Positions 23,177 through 32,845 of a stretch of DNA of 64,000 bases are shown piece after piece. The DNA is taken from NCBI RefSeq assembly GCF_900113045.1, contig NZ_FONY01000001.1, positions 221,795 to 285,794 of the forward strand, given 5' to 3'. The translations under genes were made by a program, and so were the position numbers. Below the pieces are notes generated by a model, which had not been told where the DNA came from, searched no databases, and worked only from the letters and a program-made list of their open reading frames with translations. Positions within the stretch are counted from its first letter, which is position 1, and every line of letters starts with the position of its first letter. The stretch is from Thermoflexibacter ruber. Lineage in GTDB: Bacteria; Bacteroidota; Bacteroidia; Cytophagales; Thermoflexibacteraceae.

Positions 23177-24220
23177 TCAAACTCTTTGCAACTTGATTGG
23201 GTAAGTTCTTCCTGAATTCCACTGAGCAACATAAATACTTTCCTCATCGTCTATGCAGACATCGTGAGGGTAAGTAAATAGCTTGGAGGTTTGTGGAATA
23301 GCTCGTAATTCACCATTTTTATAAATAGGCTCTGCCCCTCCTGGACAGGAAACTACCTTATCATTTTTATCAATAATGCCTACGAAGCCTAATCCATTGT
23401 TATCCCATTTGTCATTGGATTTGAGTGCAGCAAAGTAAATGTTCTCTCCTTTGATAACAGCCCGACAGTTCCACAGATTACCCAAAGGAATAGTGCTGAT
23501 GTATTTGCCGTCTAAACTAAATCGCTTGAATTGATGCTTTTGTCGGTCTGTAATGAGCAAGGTAGGATTATTTTTATTGCGATTGTCCAATGTAATCCCA
23601 TGACACTCAGTGAATTTATCATTTTCCATTCCACGTCCTCCAAACACTTGGATAAGTTCTCCTTTATAATTGTAACGACTGATGTACTGCTCTCCGTAGC
23701 CATCTGCCACATAAAAGTCCCCATTAGACGCAACGGCAATTTCCGTAGGCTTATAATAAGCACCATCGTATTTATACACATTTGCGTCCTTAGGATAGCC
23801 TATTTTGAAAATGATTTGCCCTTCTAAGGTAGTTTTAAATATCTGTCTGCGGTCGTGGTCGGTGATGTAGAGAAACTCCTCCCCATTCTCATTGCTTAGC
23901 GTCAGTCCATGCGCTCCGGGAAACTCTGTTCCCCACTTGGAAAGCAATTTGCCTGATTTATTGTAAATGATGGTATTATTTTTCACCTCATTGGTAAGCA
24001 AAATAAGCCTTCCCTTGCTGTCTTGTACCATTTCATGGCAGTCTTTGACGGGCGTATCATTGTCCAAAATTCCCCAATCTTTCACTACTTTGTAGCGGTA
24101 CTGTCCATGTCCAAGTATGGTATCTTCTTTGGCTTTCCCAAAATTGATATATGGAAAGGCTAAACCTACAGCGGTAGCAGTGGTAGATTTAACCAGAAAG
24201 TCTCGTCTATTCATTTTCAT
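23177..24220 (-). CDS. Tat-exported NHL-repeat beta-propeller protein
   Basis: 347 residues. MNRRDFLVKSTTATAVGLAF is a twin-arginine signal. The mature part shows repeated propeller blades of NHL type: CHEMVQDSKGRLILLTNEV, GLTLSNENGEEFLYITDHDR, PTEIAVASNGDFYVADGYGE, HGITLDNRNKNNPTLLITDR and HDVCIDDEESIYVAQWNSG. Such proteins in Bacteroidota are often peptidylglycine-lyase-like or sugar-binding proteins of the periplasm, usually annotated only as six-bladed propellers. No catalytic residues were identified. It ends 9 bp before the menC start and may be cotranscribed with it. Confidence 0.8.
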   Translation of the reverse strand: MKMNRRDFLVKSTTATAVGLAFPYINFGKAKEDTILGHGQYRYKVVKDWGILDNDTPVKDCHEMVQDSKGRLILLTNEVKNNTIIYNKSGKLLSKWGTEFPGAHGLTLSNENGEEFLYITDHDRRQIFKTTLEGQIIFKIGYPKDANVYKYDGAYYKPTEIAVASNGDFYVADGYGEQYISRYNYKGELIQVFGGRGMENDKFTECHGITLDNRNKNNPTLLITDRQKHQFKRFSLDGKYISTIPLGNLWNCRAVIKGENIYFAALKSNDKWDNNGLGFVGIIDKNDKVVSCPGGAEPIYKNGELRAIPQTSKLFTYPHDVCIDDEESIYVAQWNSGRTYPIKLQRV

Positions 24221-24381
24221 CTTTAATTTTCATCAAAAATAAAAAAATTTAGCGAATAGAAGTAGCAGGAAAAATTTTCTTTGAAAGGATTGATATTTAC
24301 TTCCTTTGTATTTTAAAAAATACCCTCTAATTTCGTATTTTCATATACAAATCAAATTCGCTTACATTTATAATTAAAGAC

Positions 24382-26676
24382 ATGTCTGATAAAACTGATA
24401 AAACCATACAGAAACGCAAAGATGCCTTGGATTACCATGCCTTAGACCGTCCGGGAAAAATCGAGGTAGTGCCTATCAAAGCTACAAAAACGCAGAGAGA
24501 TTTGGCGTTGGCTTACTCCCCAGGAGTAGCTGAGCCTTGCTTGGAAATTGCTAAAAATGTGGAAGATGTGTATAAATATACTGCCAAAGGAAACTTAGTC
24601 GCTGTGATTTCCAATGGAACGGCGGTATTGGGTCTGGGGGACATTGGGGCAGAGGCATCTAAGCCTGTCATGGAAGGAAAGGGAATCTTATTTAAAATTT
24701 TTGCAGGGATAGATGTATTTGATATTGAGGTAGGTACAAAAAATGTGGAGGAGTTTATTGCCGTAGTCAAAGCCTTAGAGCCTACCTTTGGAGGAGTAAA
24801 CTTAGAGGACATCAAAGCCCCCGACTGTTTTGAGATAGAGGAAAGATTGAAAAAGGAAATGCAAATCCCTGTCATGCACGATGACCAGCACGGAACAGCA
24901 ATTATCTCCTCTGCGGCTTTGCTCAATGCCTTAGAAATCGTAAATAAAAAAATTGACCAAATCAGAGTGGTCGTTTCTGGGGCAGGCGCCTCTGCAATCG
25001 CATGTACAAAACTTTACATAGAGTTAGGTGTAAAAGCAGAAAATATCATTATGTGCGACAGCAAAGGAGTGATTCACTCTGGACGTACCGATTTAGATAA
25101 ATATAAACAAGTTTTTGCTCATGACACCCCTTTACGCACCTTAGAAGAAGCTATCAAAGGAGCGGATTTGTTTTTAGGACTCTCTAAAGCTGATGTTTTT
25201 ACGCCAGAGATGCTTTTAAGCATGGCAGATAACCCAATAGTATTTGCCTTGGCAAACCCTAATCCCGAAATTGCCTACGATTTAGCCATTGCTACGCGCA
25301 AAGATGTCATCATGGCGACAGGTCGCTCTGACCACCCTAATCAAGTGAACAACGTGCTTGGCTTTCCTTTCATTTTCAGAGGTGCCTTGGACGTAAGGGC
25401 AAAAGAAATCAACGAAGCAATGAAGTTAGCAGCAGTCAAGGCAATAGCCGAGTTGGCTACTAAGCCCGTTCCTGATATAGTAAATGTGGCTTACAACCAA
25501 AAAAACTTAACATTTGGCAGAGAATACATTATTCCTAAACCGCTTGACCCTCGCCTGCTCACTACGGTAGCCCCTGCGGTAGCCAAAGCCGCCATAGAAA
25601 GTGGAGTAGCACGTAAAGTCATTAATGATTGGGAGGAGTATGAAAAAGAACTTCGCCTTCGCATGGGAAGTAATGAGAATATTATCAGAGTATTAGTAAG
25701 TAAGGCAAAGCAAGACCCTCAAAAAGTCATTTTTGTAGAGGCAGAGAACTACAAAGTACTAAAAGCGGCACAGATAGTTCAAGATGAAGGAATTGCCAAA
25801 CCTATTTTGCTTGGTAATATAGAAAAAATACGCCAAGTAATGAAAGAATACAGCATAGACTTAGGCAATGCACCTATCATAGACCCTTTGAGCGAGGACT
25901 CCTTGCCTATGATAGAAAAGTATGCGGAAATTCTCTTTGAAAAAAGAAAAAGAAGGGGCTTTAACCTGTATGAAGCTAAGAGAGCCGTTAGAGAACGCAT
26001 TTACTATGGATTGATGATGTTGGAAACAGGAGAAGCCGATGCAGTAGTTTCTGGCTTAGAAAGAAAGTACGAAGCCACTGTTCGTCCTGCTATACAAACT
26101 ATTGGAGCAGAGCCAAATACCAAAATCTCTGGAATGTATATGATGCTTACCAAAAATGAGCCTCTTTTCTTAGCAGATACTACGGTCATTCAAAATCCTA
26201 CGGCTGACGAATTGGTAGGTATCGCCTATTTGGCAGCTCAGGCGGTGCAGCAGTACAATATCCAACCGCGTATTGCTTTTCTTGCGTATTCTAACTTCGG
26301 TTCTTCTGATGATGCTGAGCCAAGAACGGTGAGAGAAGCGGTACGCAAATTCAAGGAAAAATATCCACATATCATTGCTGACGGAGAAATTCAAGCCAAT
26401 GTAGCTTTGAATCCTGAGATACTTTCAGAAAACTATCCTTTTTCTGACCTGATGAAAGGACGACCTAATATCTTGGTATTCCCTAATTTAGCTTCTGGAA
26501 ACATCGCCTACAAGCTATTACAAGAACTGAAAACAGCCGAGGCAGTAGGTCCCATTCTCTTAGGCATGAAAAAACCTGTTCACGTCTTGCAGTTAGGGAG
26601 TTCGGTAAGGGAAATTGTGAATATGGTAACAATAGCGGTGGTAGATGCACAGGAAAAGAAGAAAAAAAAAGAGTAG
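24382..26676 (+). CDS. maeB: NADP-dependent malic enzyme with phosphotransacetylase domain
   Basis: 764 residues. The N-terminal malic enzyme part (about 1-430) oxidatively decarboxylates malate to pyruvate: LALAYSPGVAEPCLEIA, VAVISNGTAVLGLGDIGAEA, KIFAGIDVFDIEV, LEDIKAPDCFEIEERL, PVMHDDQHGTAIISSAALLN and RVVVSGAGASAIACTKLYIE. The C-terminal part (about 435-764) is a phosphate acetyltransferase-like domain (VIFVEAENYKVLKAAQIVQD, TNPTADELVGIAYLA-type segment, RIAFLAYSNFGSSDDAEPRT, FPNLASGNIAYKLLQ) that in MaeB is regulatory rather than catalytic. Length and order fit the MaeB family. A terminator follows at 26684-26724. Confidence 0.96.
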   Translation: MSDKTDKTIQKRKDALDYHALDRPGKIEVVPIKATKTQRDLALAYSPGVAEPCLEIAKNVEDVYKYTAKGNLVAVISNGTAVLGLGDIGAEASKPVMEGKGILFKIFAGIDVFDIEVGTKNVEEFIAVVKALEPTFGGVNLEDIKAPDCFEIEERLKKEMQIPVMHDDQHGTAIISSAALLNALEIVNKKIDQIRVVVSGAGASAIACTKLYIELGVKAENIIMCDSKGVIHSGRTDLDKYKQVFAHDTPLRTLEEAIKGADLFLGLSKADVFTPEMLLSMADNPIVFALANPNPEIAYDLAIATRKDVIMATGRSDHPNQVNNVLGFPFIFRGALDVRAKEINEAMKLAAVKAIAELATKPVPDIVNVAYNQKNLTFGREYIIPKPLDPRLLTTVAPAVAKAAIESGVARKVINDWEEYEKELRLRMGSNENIIRVLVSKAKQDPQKVIFVEAENYKVLKAAQIVQDEGIAKPILLGNIEKIRQVMKEYSIDLGNAPIIDPLSEDSLPMIEKYAEILFEKRKRRGFNLYEAKRAVRERIYYGLMMLETGEADAVVSGLERKYEATVRPAIQTIGAEPNTKISGMYMMLTKNEPLFLADTTVIQNPTADELVGIAYLAAQAVQQYNIQPRIAFLAYSNFGSSDDAEPRTVREAVRKFKEKYPHIIADGEIQANVALNPEILSENYPFSDLMKGRPNILVFPNLASGNIAYKLLQELKTAEAVGPILLGMKKPVHVLQLGSSVREIVNMVTIAVVDAQEKKKKKE

Positions 26677-26683
26677 AATTGAT

Positions 26684-26724
26684 AAAGCGAATGTCGCCCT
26701 TTTCAGGGAAACATTCGCTTTTTA
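26684..26724 (+). terminator. Intrinsic terminator after maeB
   Basis: AAAGCGAATGT and ACATTCGCTTT form an 11-bp stem with a 16-base loop and a T run, 8 bp after the stop. It also lies just before the end of the convergent aminotransferase gene. Confidence 0.85.
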
Positions 26725-26738
26725 GATATAAAAACAAA

Positions 26739-27968
26739 TTATTTCAATTTTTCTAAGGCTACTTTCATTCGGCGGATTGCCTCTTTCAAGTTCTCATCAG
26801 AGGCGGCACTGGAAATACGGATACAATTAGGTGCGCCAAAACCTCCGCCATCTACCAAAGATACATGTGCCTCATTGAGCAGGTAAATGCACAAGTCATA
26901 GCTATCTTTGATGTAATAGTTTTCATAACTCTTTCCAAAATAATCACTTACATCAGGGAAAATATAAAAAGCACCCTCAGGAACGTTGGCTTTAATGCCT
27001 TTGATTTCTTTGAGCAGGTCTATCACCAAGTCCCTACGTCTGCGGTAAGCCTCTGACATTTTTTTGGTTTCTGCCATATCGCCTGTTAGGGCTGCCAAAG
27101 CCGCTTTTTGTGTAATAGAGTTCGCCCCAGAGGTTACCTGTCCTTGCATCTTGTCGCAAGCATCAGCTATCCATTTGGGAGCAGCGATATACCCCATTCG
27201 CCAGCCTGTCATAGCAAAACCTTTGGAGAAACCATTGACGGTAATGGTTCTATCTTTGACTATATCCAAAGAACCTATGCTAAAATGCTCGCCTGAGAAG
27301 TTGATGTATTCATAAATCTCATCAGCAATGATAAAAATATGGTCATACTCGGCAACTACTTCTGCAATAGCAGTCAATTCCTCTCTGGAAAATACCGCTC
27401 CTGTGGGGTTGCAAGGCGAGGAGAACAAAATAGCTTTCGTTTTGGGCGTAATTGCGGCTCTTACTTGCGCTGCACTAACTTTGAACTGCTTTTCCAAAGA
27501 ACCATGCACCAACACAGGTACACCCTCTGCCATCTTGACCATTTCATAATAGGACACCCAATAAGGTGCAAAGATGATGACCTCATCGCCCGGATTGACC
27601 AAAGCCATCAAAGTATTGACCAAAGACTGCTTTGCGCCTGTGGAAACCACAATATTTTCTGCTTTGACATCTAAGTTATTATCGCGTTTAAGTTTTTCTG
27701 CAATGGCTTTGCGAAGTTCTGGAATACCTGAAACGGGGGTGTAAAAGGTAAAACCCTCATCTATGGCTTTTTTGGCAGCCTCTCTGATGTGTTGTGGAGT
27801 AACAAAATCAGGCTCTCCGAGATTGAGACTGATAACGTCAATGCCTTTGGCTTTCAGTTCGCGTGCTTTTTTAGCCATTTCTAAGGTTTGCGACTCTGCC
27901 ATCGCATTGATTCTTTCTGAAAGTGCAGGAATGATTGCTTTTCTTTCTTCTACTAAGACTTCATTCAT
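26739..27968 (-). CDS. Class I/II pyridoxal-phosphate aminotransferase (aspartate aminotransferase type)
   Basis: 409 residues. Fold-type I aminotransferase of the AspC/AspB kind: ISLNLGEPDFVTPQHIREAA, TFYTPVSGIPELRKAIAEKL, NIVVSTGAKQSLVNTLMALV, APYWVSYYEMVKMAEG, SSPCNPTGAVFSREEL (cofactor-contacting Asn), FIIADEIYEYINF (Asp binding the pyridine N) and VNGFSKGFAMTGWRMGYIA with the Schiff-base lysine. The Arg near the end (GAPNCIRISSAAS) binds the substrate carboxylate. Substrate range cannot be read from sequence, though the type usually uses aspartate and glutamate. Monocistronic. Confidence 0.93.
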   Translation of the reverse strand: MNEVLVEERKAIIPALSERINAMAESQTLEMAKKARELKAKGIDVISLNLGEPDFVTPQHIREAAKKAIDEGFTFYTPVSGIPELRKAIAEKLKRDNNLDVKAENIVVSTGAKQSLVNTLMALVNPGDEVIIFAPYWVSYYEMVKMAEGVPVLVHGSLEKQFKVSAAQVRAAITPKTKAILFSSPCNPTGAVFSREELTAIAEVVAEYDHIFIIADEIYEYINFSGEHFSIGSLDIVKDRTITVNGFSKGFAMTGWRMGYIAAPKWIADACDKMQGQVTSGANSITQKAALAALTGDMAETKKMSEAYRRRRDLVIDLLKEIKGIKANVPEGAFYIFPDVSDYFGKSYENYYIKDSYDLCIYLLNEAHVSLVDGGGFGAPNCIRISSAASDENLKEAIRRMKVALEKLK

Positions 27969-28093
27969 TTGATTTACAATTTACTTAAAACACGATAAAA
28001 GTATGTAAAGCGTAGTTTATTTGGTTGGTAATGCCTATTCTCTTTCATCAATTTGAAAGGAGTGCAAAGTTAAAAAATTAAGACAAAAGAAGG

Positions 28094-28136
28094 AAAGCCA
28101 CCAACAAATTTTGATATTTAGTTGGTGGCTTTTTTT
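28094..28136. terminator. Stem-loop downstream of the xylan locus
   Basis: AAAGCCACCAAC and GTTGGTGGCTTT form a 12-bp perfect stem with a 15-base A/T loop, T-rich on the plus side and TTT on the minus side. It lies 33 bp after the end of the GH115 gene and probably ends the minus-strand susC-GH115 transcript. Confidence 0.8.
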
Positions 28137-28168
28137 GCCAGTCAAATTTTCTCATTAAAAATAGCAAC

Positions 28169-31052
28169 TTATTTTTTCAAATAACTTTCCGTTGCTCCCA
28201 AATAGCTGGGTTTTAAGCCTCCTGTGTCCACCACTATTTTTTGCAAAACTAAGCCTGAATCTACCAACCAAATTTTGAGGGTATGTTGTCCTGCCTTGCC
28301 TAAGTTGTGCTTTGACATTCCGATATTAATATTGTCCGCTACCCATTTTTCCCATGCTTTTTCAGACTTATCCTTGTGTAAATTAATGACTTGCACAGGC
28401 TCATCATCAAAGGAAACCCCATAGCGCAAGCCTTCCACATTCCCGTTGGGGAAGTTCAAAGTGGGGGAGAAAAATGCTTGTACGCTTACCTCTGAGGCTG
28501 AGGAAAAATGAATAACGTACTCCAAACGCGGGCTATCTCCTGCTGGCGTTTGGCTGGGGGCAGTTACAGGCAAGCTCGTTACTCCTGAAAGTGTCCTGCC
28601 TAAGCTGGGAATAACTTTCCAAGTAATGCCATTTTTTCCTACTGCCTTGCTAAAATGCTCCGCTTCCATAGACACGTAACCATGACTTTTCTACAAAGCC
28701 TTTAAAATCAGCAGGAAGTGTTATATTTTCTAAGTTTAGTTTGATAGGAATGATTTTTCCTCTGGCATCTTTTACTTTAATTGTTGCTTCCGTTTTACCC
28801 AAAGGTACTTTCTCCCAATCTATATTTACCCAGACCCTTTGTTCTTTTTCTATCATTCCTTTTGCAAAAGACAGTCTTACCCAACTATTTTCTGTTTCTA
28901 TGCTACACTCAAAAGGCTTTTGTCCTCTATTAAAGACCTCAAAATAAAAGGCTTCCCTTTTCAAAGAATGAAAAGTAGGCAAAACAATGTCTTTATGGGG
29001 ATTTGTCCAAAACTTTTCTGAGCCTTCCATAGCAATCGCCATTTCTGCATTTTCACTGCTTGGGTGAATAATTTTTACGTCAGGCATCACATTGTTAGGG
29101 GGTTGTTGCCAATAGGTATAGCCAATATGGGTTTGACTCATAAAATGATTCCACTTGCCGTTGGCTACGTTTTTATGATAGAAATTGGAAATTTCTGCAT
29201 CTTTTTCAAACAGTTTTCTTGCTTTGTCGGCTAAGTCATTGGTAGCGAGCCTACCTTGCTGGGCGTAAAGGCGATTTTTAGCCACCGTCAAGTACAACTC
29301 GTTGAGGTTTGCACAGGCTTTGATAGGGTGCAACACCAACTGAAAAAAAGCATCTTTCTGCTGGGCAGGTATGAAATTGTAAAGGAACTCTGCTCGCCTT
29401 GCCAAGCCATTGTATTCTTCTACTACGGTTTCTGCTTCTTTGTAGTAAAAAAGGCTGTAAGTATCAGGAGATAAAAGCTCGGGTTTGCGTCTGCCGTTGT
29501 ATTTGGTATATTTGGTAAGCATTTCGGCAATTTCCTTAGCATATTGATTGCCAAACTGTTGCGAAGCCCACCATTCTGTATATTTTTGTAAGTCTTCTGC
29601 TTGGATTTTGGTAGGATTCCAAGCATAATCTAAAAAGAAAGAAATCGGAAATTCCATAGGTTTGATGTCGCCTACATTGACTATCCAAATCTGTCTTGCT
29701 TTGTACTGATATGCTAAGTGCATTTGTTCCCAAACTCTGGCGATTGGGTTGGTATTCAACCACTTATAGTTTCTAGGTCCCCCTACATAGTCAAAATGGT
29801 AGTAAATGCCGTATCCTCCTTTTCTTGGCTTTTCAGCAAGGTTGGGGAGTTTGCAGATATTTCCCCAGTTGTCATCACAAAGCAAAAGCGTAATGTCATC
29901 ATCTACTCTCATGCCCTTGTCGTAATAGTCTTGGACTTCCTTGTACAAAGCCCAAACTTGGGGCGTTTCTTCGGCTTTTTTCCCTGTAACCTCCTGAATA
30001 ATTTGGCGTTGGTCTTTTACAATTTTCTCTAATAGTGCGATTTGTGTTCCTTCGGTCATGGGTTCATCTCCGTCCCCTCTCATGCCTACCGTTACCAAAC
30101 TTTCGTAATTGCCCATTCTTTGCAGACTTTTTCGCCAAAAATCTCTTAATACTGAATCATTTACTGTGTAGTTCCACTTGCCTGAGCCGTAACGCCTCCA
30201 TTCGTCATGCGCCCGCATCATCGGCTCGTGGTGCGAAGTGCCGATAACTACTCCATACTCATCAGCCAATTTGGGGTTCAAAGGGTCATCATCATAAAAA
30301 GCATTTCCCCACATAGCAGGCCACAAAAAGTTGCCTTTAAGCCTCAAAATCAATTCAAAAACATTTTCATACATTTTGCTTTTGAAGCCACCAAATTTTT
30401 CCCAAGCCCAGCCTGAAAATGCAGGGGCTTCATCATTGATAAAAATGCCTCTGTACTTGACGTGAGGCTCTCCTGCGGAAAATTTCCCTGCTTTTACAAA
30501 TAAGTTGTTTTGCTGTTTGACAGGTACATCTGCCCACCAATACCAAGGCGACACACCGATTTGGGCAGAAAGGTCATAAATGCCAAAAATTGTCCCTCTT
30601 TTGTCGCTCCCCACAATTACCAAAGCCTTTTCTACGTCTTTGAATGGCTTTTCAATGGTTTGAATGAGGAAAGTTTCCCACTTCCCTTGAATTTCTTTGA
30701 CATTGAGTTTGCCACTTTTTACCAAATCGTCTATTGCCTTGTTTTTCCCCAAAGTCCCTACTAAAACGATATTTTTTTCTTTAAAATCCGTGTTTTGAGC
30801 AAAATTAGGCTCAGTTCCTGTAACTTTTTTGAGGTCGCTTTGCAAGTTTTTTAAGGCTCTGACTACTCCAGCAAACTCCTCTTTATCAGTGTATAAAGAT
30901 GCTGTTTTCCCTTCTATTGCTAAAGGAAAATAACCTTTTCCATTTTCAAAAGCAATGTAAGAAGGAGCGGCAGTAGGAGATTGTGCGTTTGCCCAATGGA
31001 TAAGAAAAAAGAATAAAAAGGCAATAATTTTGATTTGGTTTTTCATTTTCAA
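28169..31052 (-). pseudogene. Xylan alpha-1,2-glucuronidase GH115, frameshifted near the 3' end
   Basis: The main frame (31052 to 28650) codes for 800 residues with a signal peptide (MKMKNQIKIIAFLFFFLIHW then ANA) and the GH115 catalytic core: VLVGTLGKNKAIDDLV, GIFINDEAPAFSGWAWEKFG, GNFLWPAMWGNAFYDDDPLN, VVIGTSHHEPMMRAHDEW, LVTVGMRGDGDEPMTEGTQI and LLLCDDNWGNICKLPN. The C-terminal GH115 beta domain continues in another frame (28675 to 28169): SHGYVSMEAEHFSKAVGKNG. A one-base gain in the A4 run at 28687-28690 explains the switch. GH115 enzymes remove (methyl)glucuronic acid from xylan, so the gene fits the neighbouring xylanase. It may be a sequencing error or a recent loss. Confidence 0.85.
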
Positions 31053-31074
31053 TTGGATTTTAAATAAAGGGAAA

Positions 31075-31108
31075 AACTTTGGTAAAGTTTTGAGGCTTTA
31101 CCAAAGTT
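31075..31108 (-). terminator. Stem-loop between GH10 and GH115 genes
   Basis: AACTTTGGTAAAG and CTTTACCAAAGTT form a 13-bp perfect stem; on the minus strand it is followed by TTTCCC. It may be a partial terminator that lowers GH115 expression relative to xylanase, or an mRNA-stabilising hairpin. Confidence 0.65.
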
Positions 31109-31197
31109 AGTAGAAAAAGAAATCTGTTTGTTTGTATAGCTGGTTAGAAATCTGTTTGTTAGTTAGTGAGTAAATATGAAGAACGAATTTTCAGTAA

Positions 31198-32817
31198 TTA
31201 TCTTTTTTGTAGCCCATCTAATACACCTCCGTAAGCCTGCTTTTTGGAGAAATCTGCTCTGTAAAGCAAGGGGTAGTCCCTACCGTTGTTATAGAGCCAG
31301 CTTGTATTGTCGCTAATGCCCCAGATAGTAATTCCTGCTCTTTGGGCGGGAGGTACGTGTTTGATATAAGATTTAACTACATAATTATACATTTGAGCTT
31401 GGTAGCCTTCCATATAAGTATCAAAAATAAAGCTACCTTTATTGGTGGGGTTAATCCTCACGTCCAACTCAGAAACCCTGATTTTCAAGCCTGTAGCGGC
31501 TAATTTTTGGAACATGGCATCAATGCCCGCATGAGAGCTATTCCAAAATATGTGCATTTGCGTACCAATGCCATCTACCTTTGCGCCTTTTCTTTTGAGT
31601 TCGCCTACGAAAGCTATCAAAGAATCTAACTTTCTTGGGCTGGACTCAAGATTGTAGTCGTTGATATATAAGTCGGCATTGGGGTCGGCAGCTCTGGCAT
31701 AGTTAAAAGCTTTTAAAGCATAATCTCTCCCTAAATAATGTGACCAAACTAATACGTCGCTTGGCGTAGTAGAGGTATTGTTGTTGTTGCGAATGTTTCC
31801 GTCTTCGGTAAATAACTCATTGACTACGTCCCACGCCTTTACTTTGTTTTTGTAGCGAGTTACTATTTGCGTGATGAAGTTGTTGAGAGCTTGGTCTAAG
31901 CGAGTAACAATTTGCGCACCAGATGGCGCCACTACTGCTTCGCTAAAGTTCACATCATCAATTAAATAGGTATTAGCCGCCTGCCCCATATCAAATAGGA
32001 TACGTGTTTGAGGCGAGTTGGCGGTAATTGTCCAGTTTACTTGCTGCCAAGCAGTGCCTATGGTTTGGTCGCCTTGGTATTGAGGTTCTCCTCCCCCACT
32101 TGTTTGGGTGGAAAGTCTGATAGAACCACCTGCGCTCAAGGCTCTCACCCAATAAGAAACAGTGTACTGTCTTCCTACTATGGTAGGAACTAAGTCGCTT
32201 GCTACTTGTACTCTCCATTGATTACCTGGGTAGGCTGTAGGGTTTATGACCTTCATAGACCTTGTGCCTGTTCTTACTTCGTTTCCTGTGCCTACGGTAA
32301 TAGTAGCAGACCCCGCAGGATTACCAGAGTTGAAGGTTGCCCAGTTGTTAAAGTTGGTCGCTCCTCCCAGTTCAAAACCACCGTTTTGTATTAGGTTTAC
32401 TGTGGCAGGAATCACAATACCAGAAAAGTTTTTCAAGTAGCTGGCATTTTGATTTTGATGCCAGCCTAAGGTATGTCCAAAAATCTCTAAGTTGTCAGAA
32501 GCCTGCACCAAAGCATCGGTATTCGTAAAATTCATCGTGCCGTCATCTCTCACTATCGCCCCGTGCTTCATGTGGTAGCTGAAAGTTACCCCGTCAAAAT
32601 CTCTCTGAGCCACTTCTCTATACTGTTGGTTATTAATCATCGGTGTAAAATCAATAGCTACACCAATAGGGAAATCTGCGGCATCTTTCAAAGGCGTAGT
32701 ACTTTCAGGAAAGTTACTCTTATTTAAGATTCCTGTTTCTACCTCCTTTTTGCAAGCTGATAGTAAAATTGCCATTACCAATAAAGGCAATTTCAAATTT
32801 TTCATTATTTTTTTCAT
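31198..32817 (-). CDS. Endo-1,4-beta-xylanase GH10 lipoprotein with inserted CBM
   Basis: 539 residues. The lipobox LLSAC places C22 as the lipidated residue, so the enzyme is probably outer-membrane anchored. The GH10 barrel starts at about 50 (IGVAIDFTPMINN, FDGVTFSYHMKHGAIVRDDG, FGHTLGWHQNQNASYLKN), is interrupted by a beta-sandwich carbohydrate-binding module (about 140-295: NLIQNGGFELGG...NNWATFN, YTVSYWVRALSAGG, IDDVNFSEA) and resumes with KAWDVVNELFTEDG (acid/base E334), DLYINDYNLES, GIGTQMHIFW, IRVSELDVRI (nucleophile E450) and GITIWGISDN. A CBM4/22-type insertion inside GH10 is known from Bacteroidota xylanases. Cotranscribed with susD and susC. Confidence 0.93.
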   Translation of the reverse strand: MKKIMKNLKLPLLVMAILLSACKKEVETGILNKSNFPESTTPLKDAADFPIGVAIDFTPMINNQQYREVAQRDFDGVTFSYHMKHGAIVRDDGTMNFTNTDALVQASDNLEIFGHTLGWHQNQNASYLKNFSGIVIPATVNLIQNGGFELGGATNFNNWATFNSGNPAGSATITVGTGNEVRTGTRSMKVINPTAYPGNQWRVQVASDLVPTIVGRQYTVSYWVRALSAGGSIRLSTQTSGGGEPQYQGDQTIGTAWQQVNWTITANSPQTRILFDMGQAANTYLIDDVNFSEAVVAPSGAQIVTRLDQALNNFITQIVTRYKNKVKAWDVVNELFTEDGNIRNNNNTSTTPSDVLVWSHYLGRDYALKAFNYARAADPNADLYINDYNLESSPRKLDSLIAFVGELKRKGAKVDGIGTQMHIFWNSSHAGIDAMFQKLAATGLKIRVSELDVRINPTNKGSFIFDTYMEGYQAQMYNYVVKSYIKHVPPAQRAGITIWGISDNTSWLYNNGRDYPLLYRADFSKKQAYGGVLDGLQKR

Positions 32818-32845
32818 AATTACTTGAATTTTAATTGTTTAGTGG

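Noticed and set aside
28650..28690. Programmed ribosomal frameshift in the GH115 gene
   Set aside because: The A4 run is not a typical slippery heptamer and no stimulatory structure was seen; mutation or sequence error is simpler.
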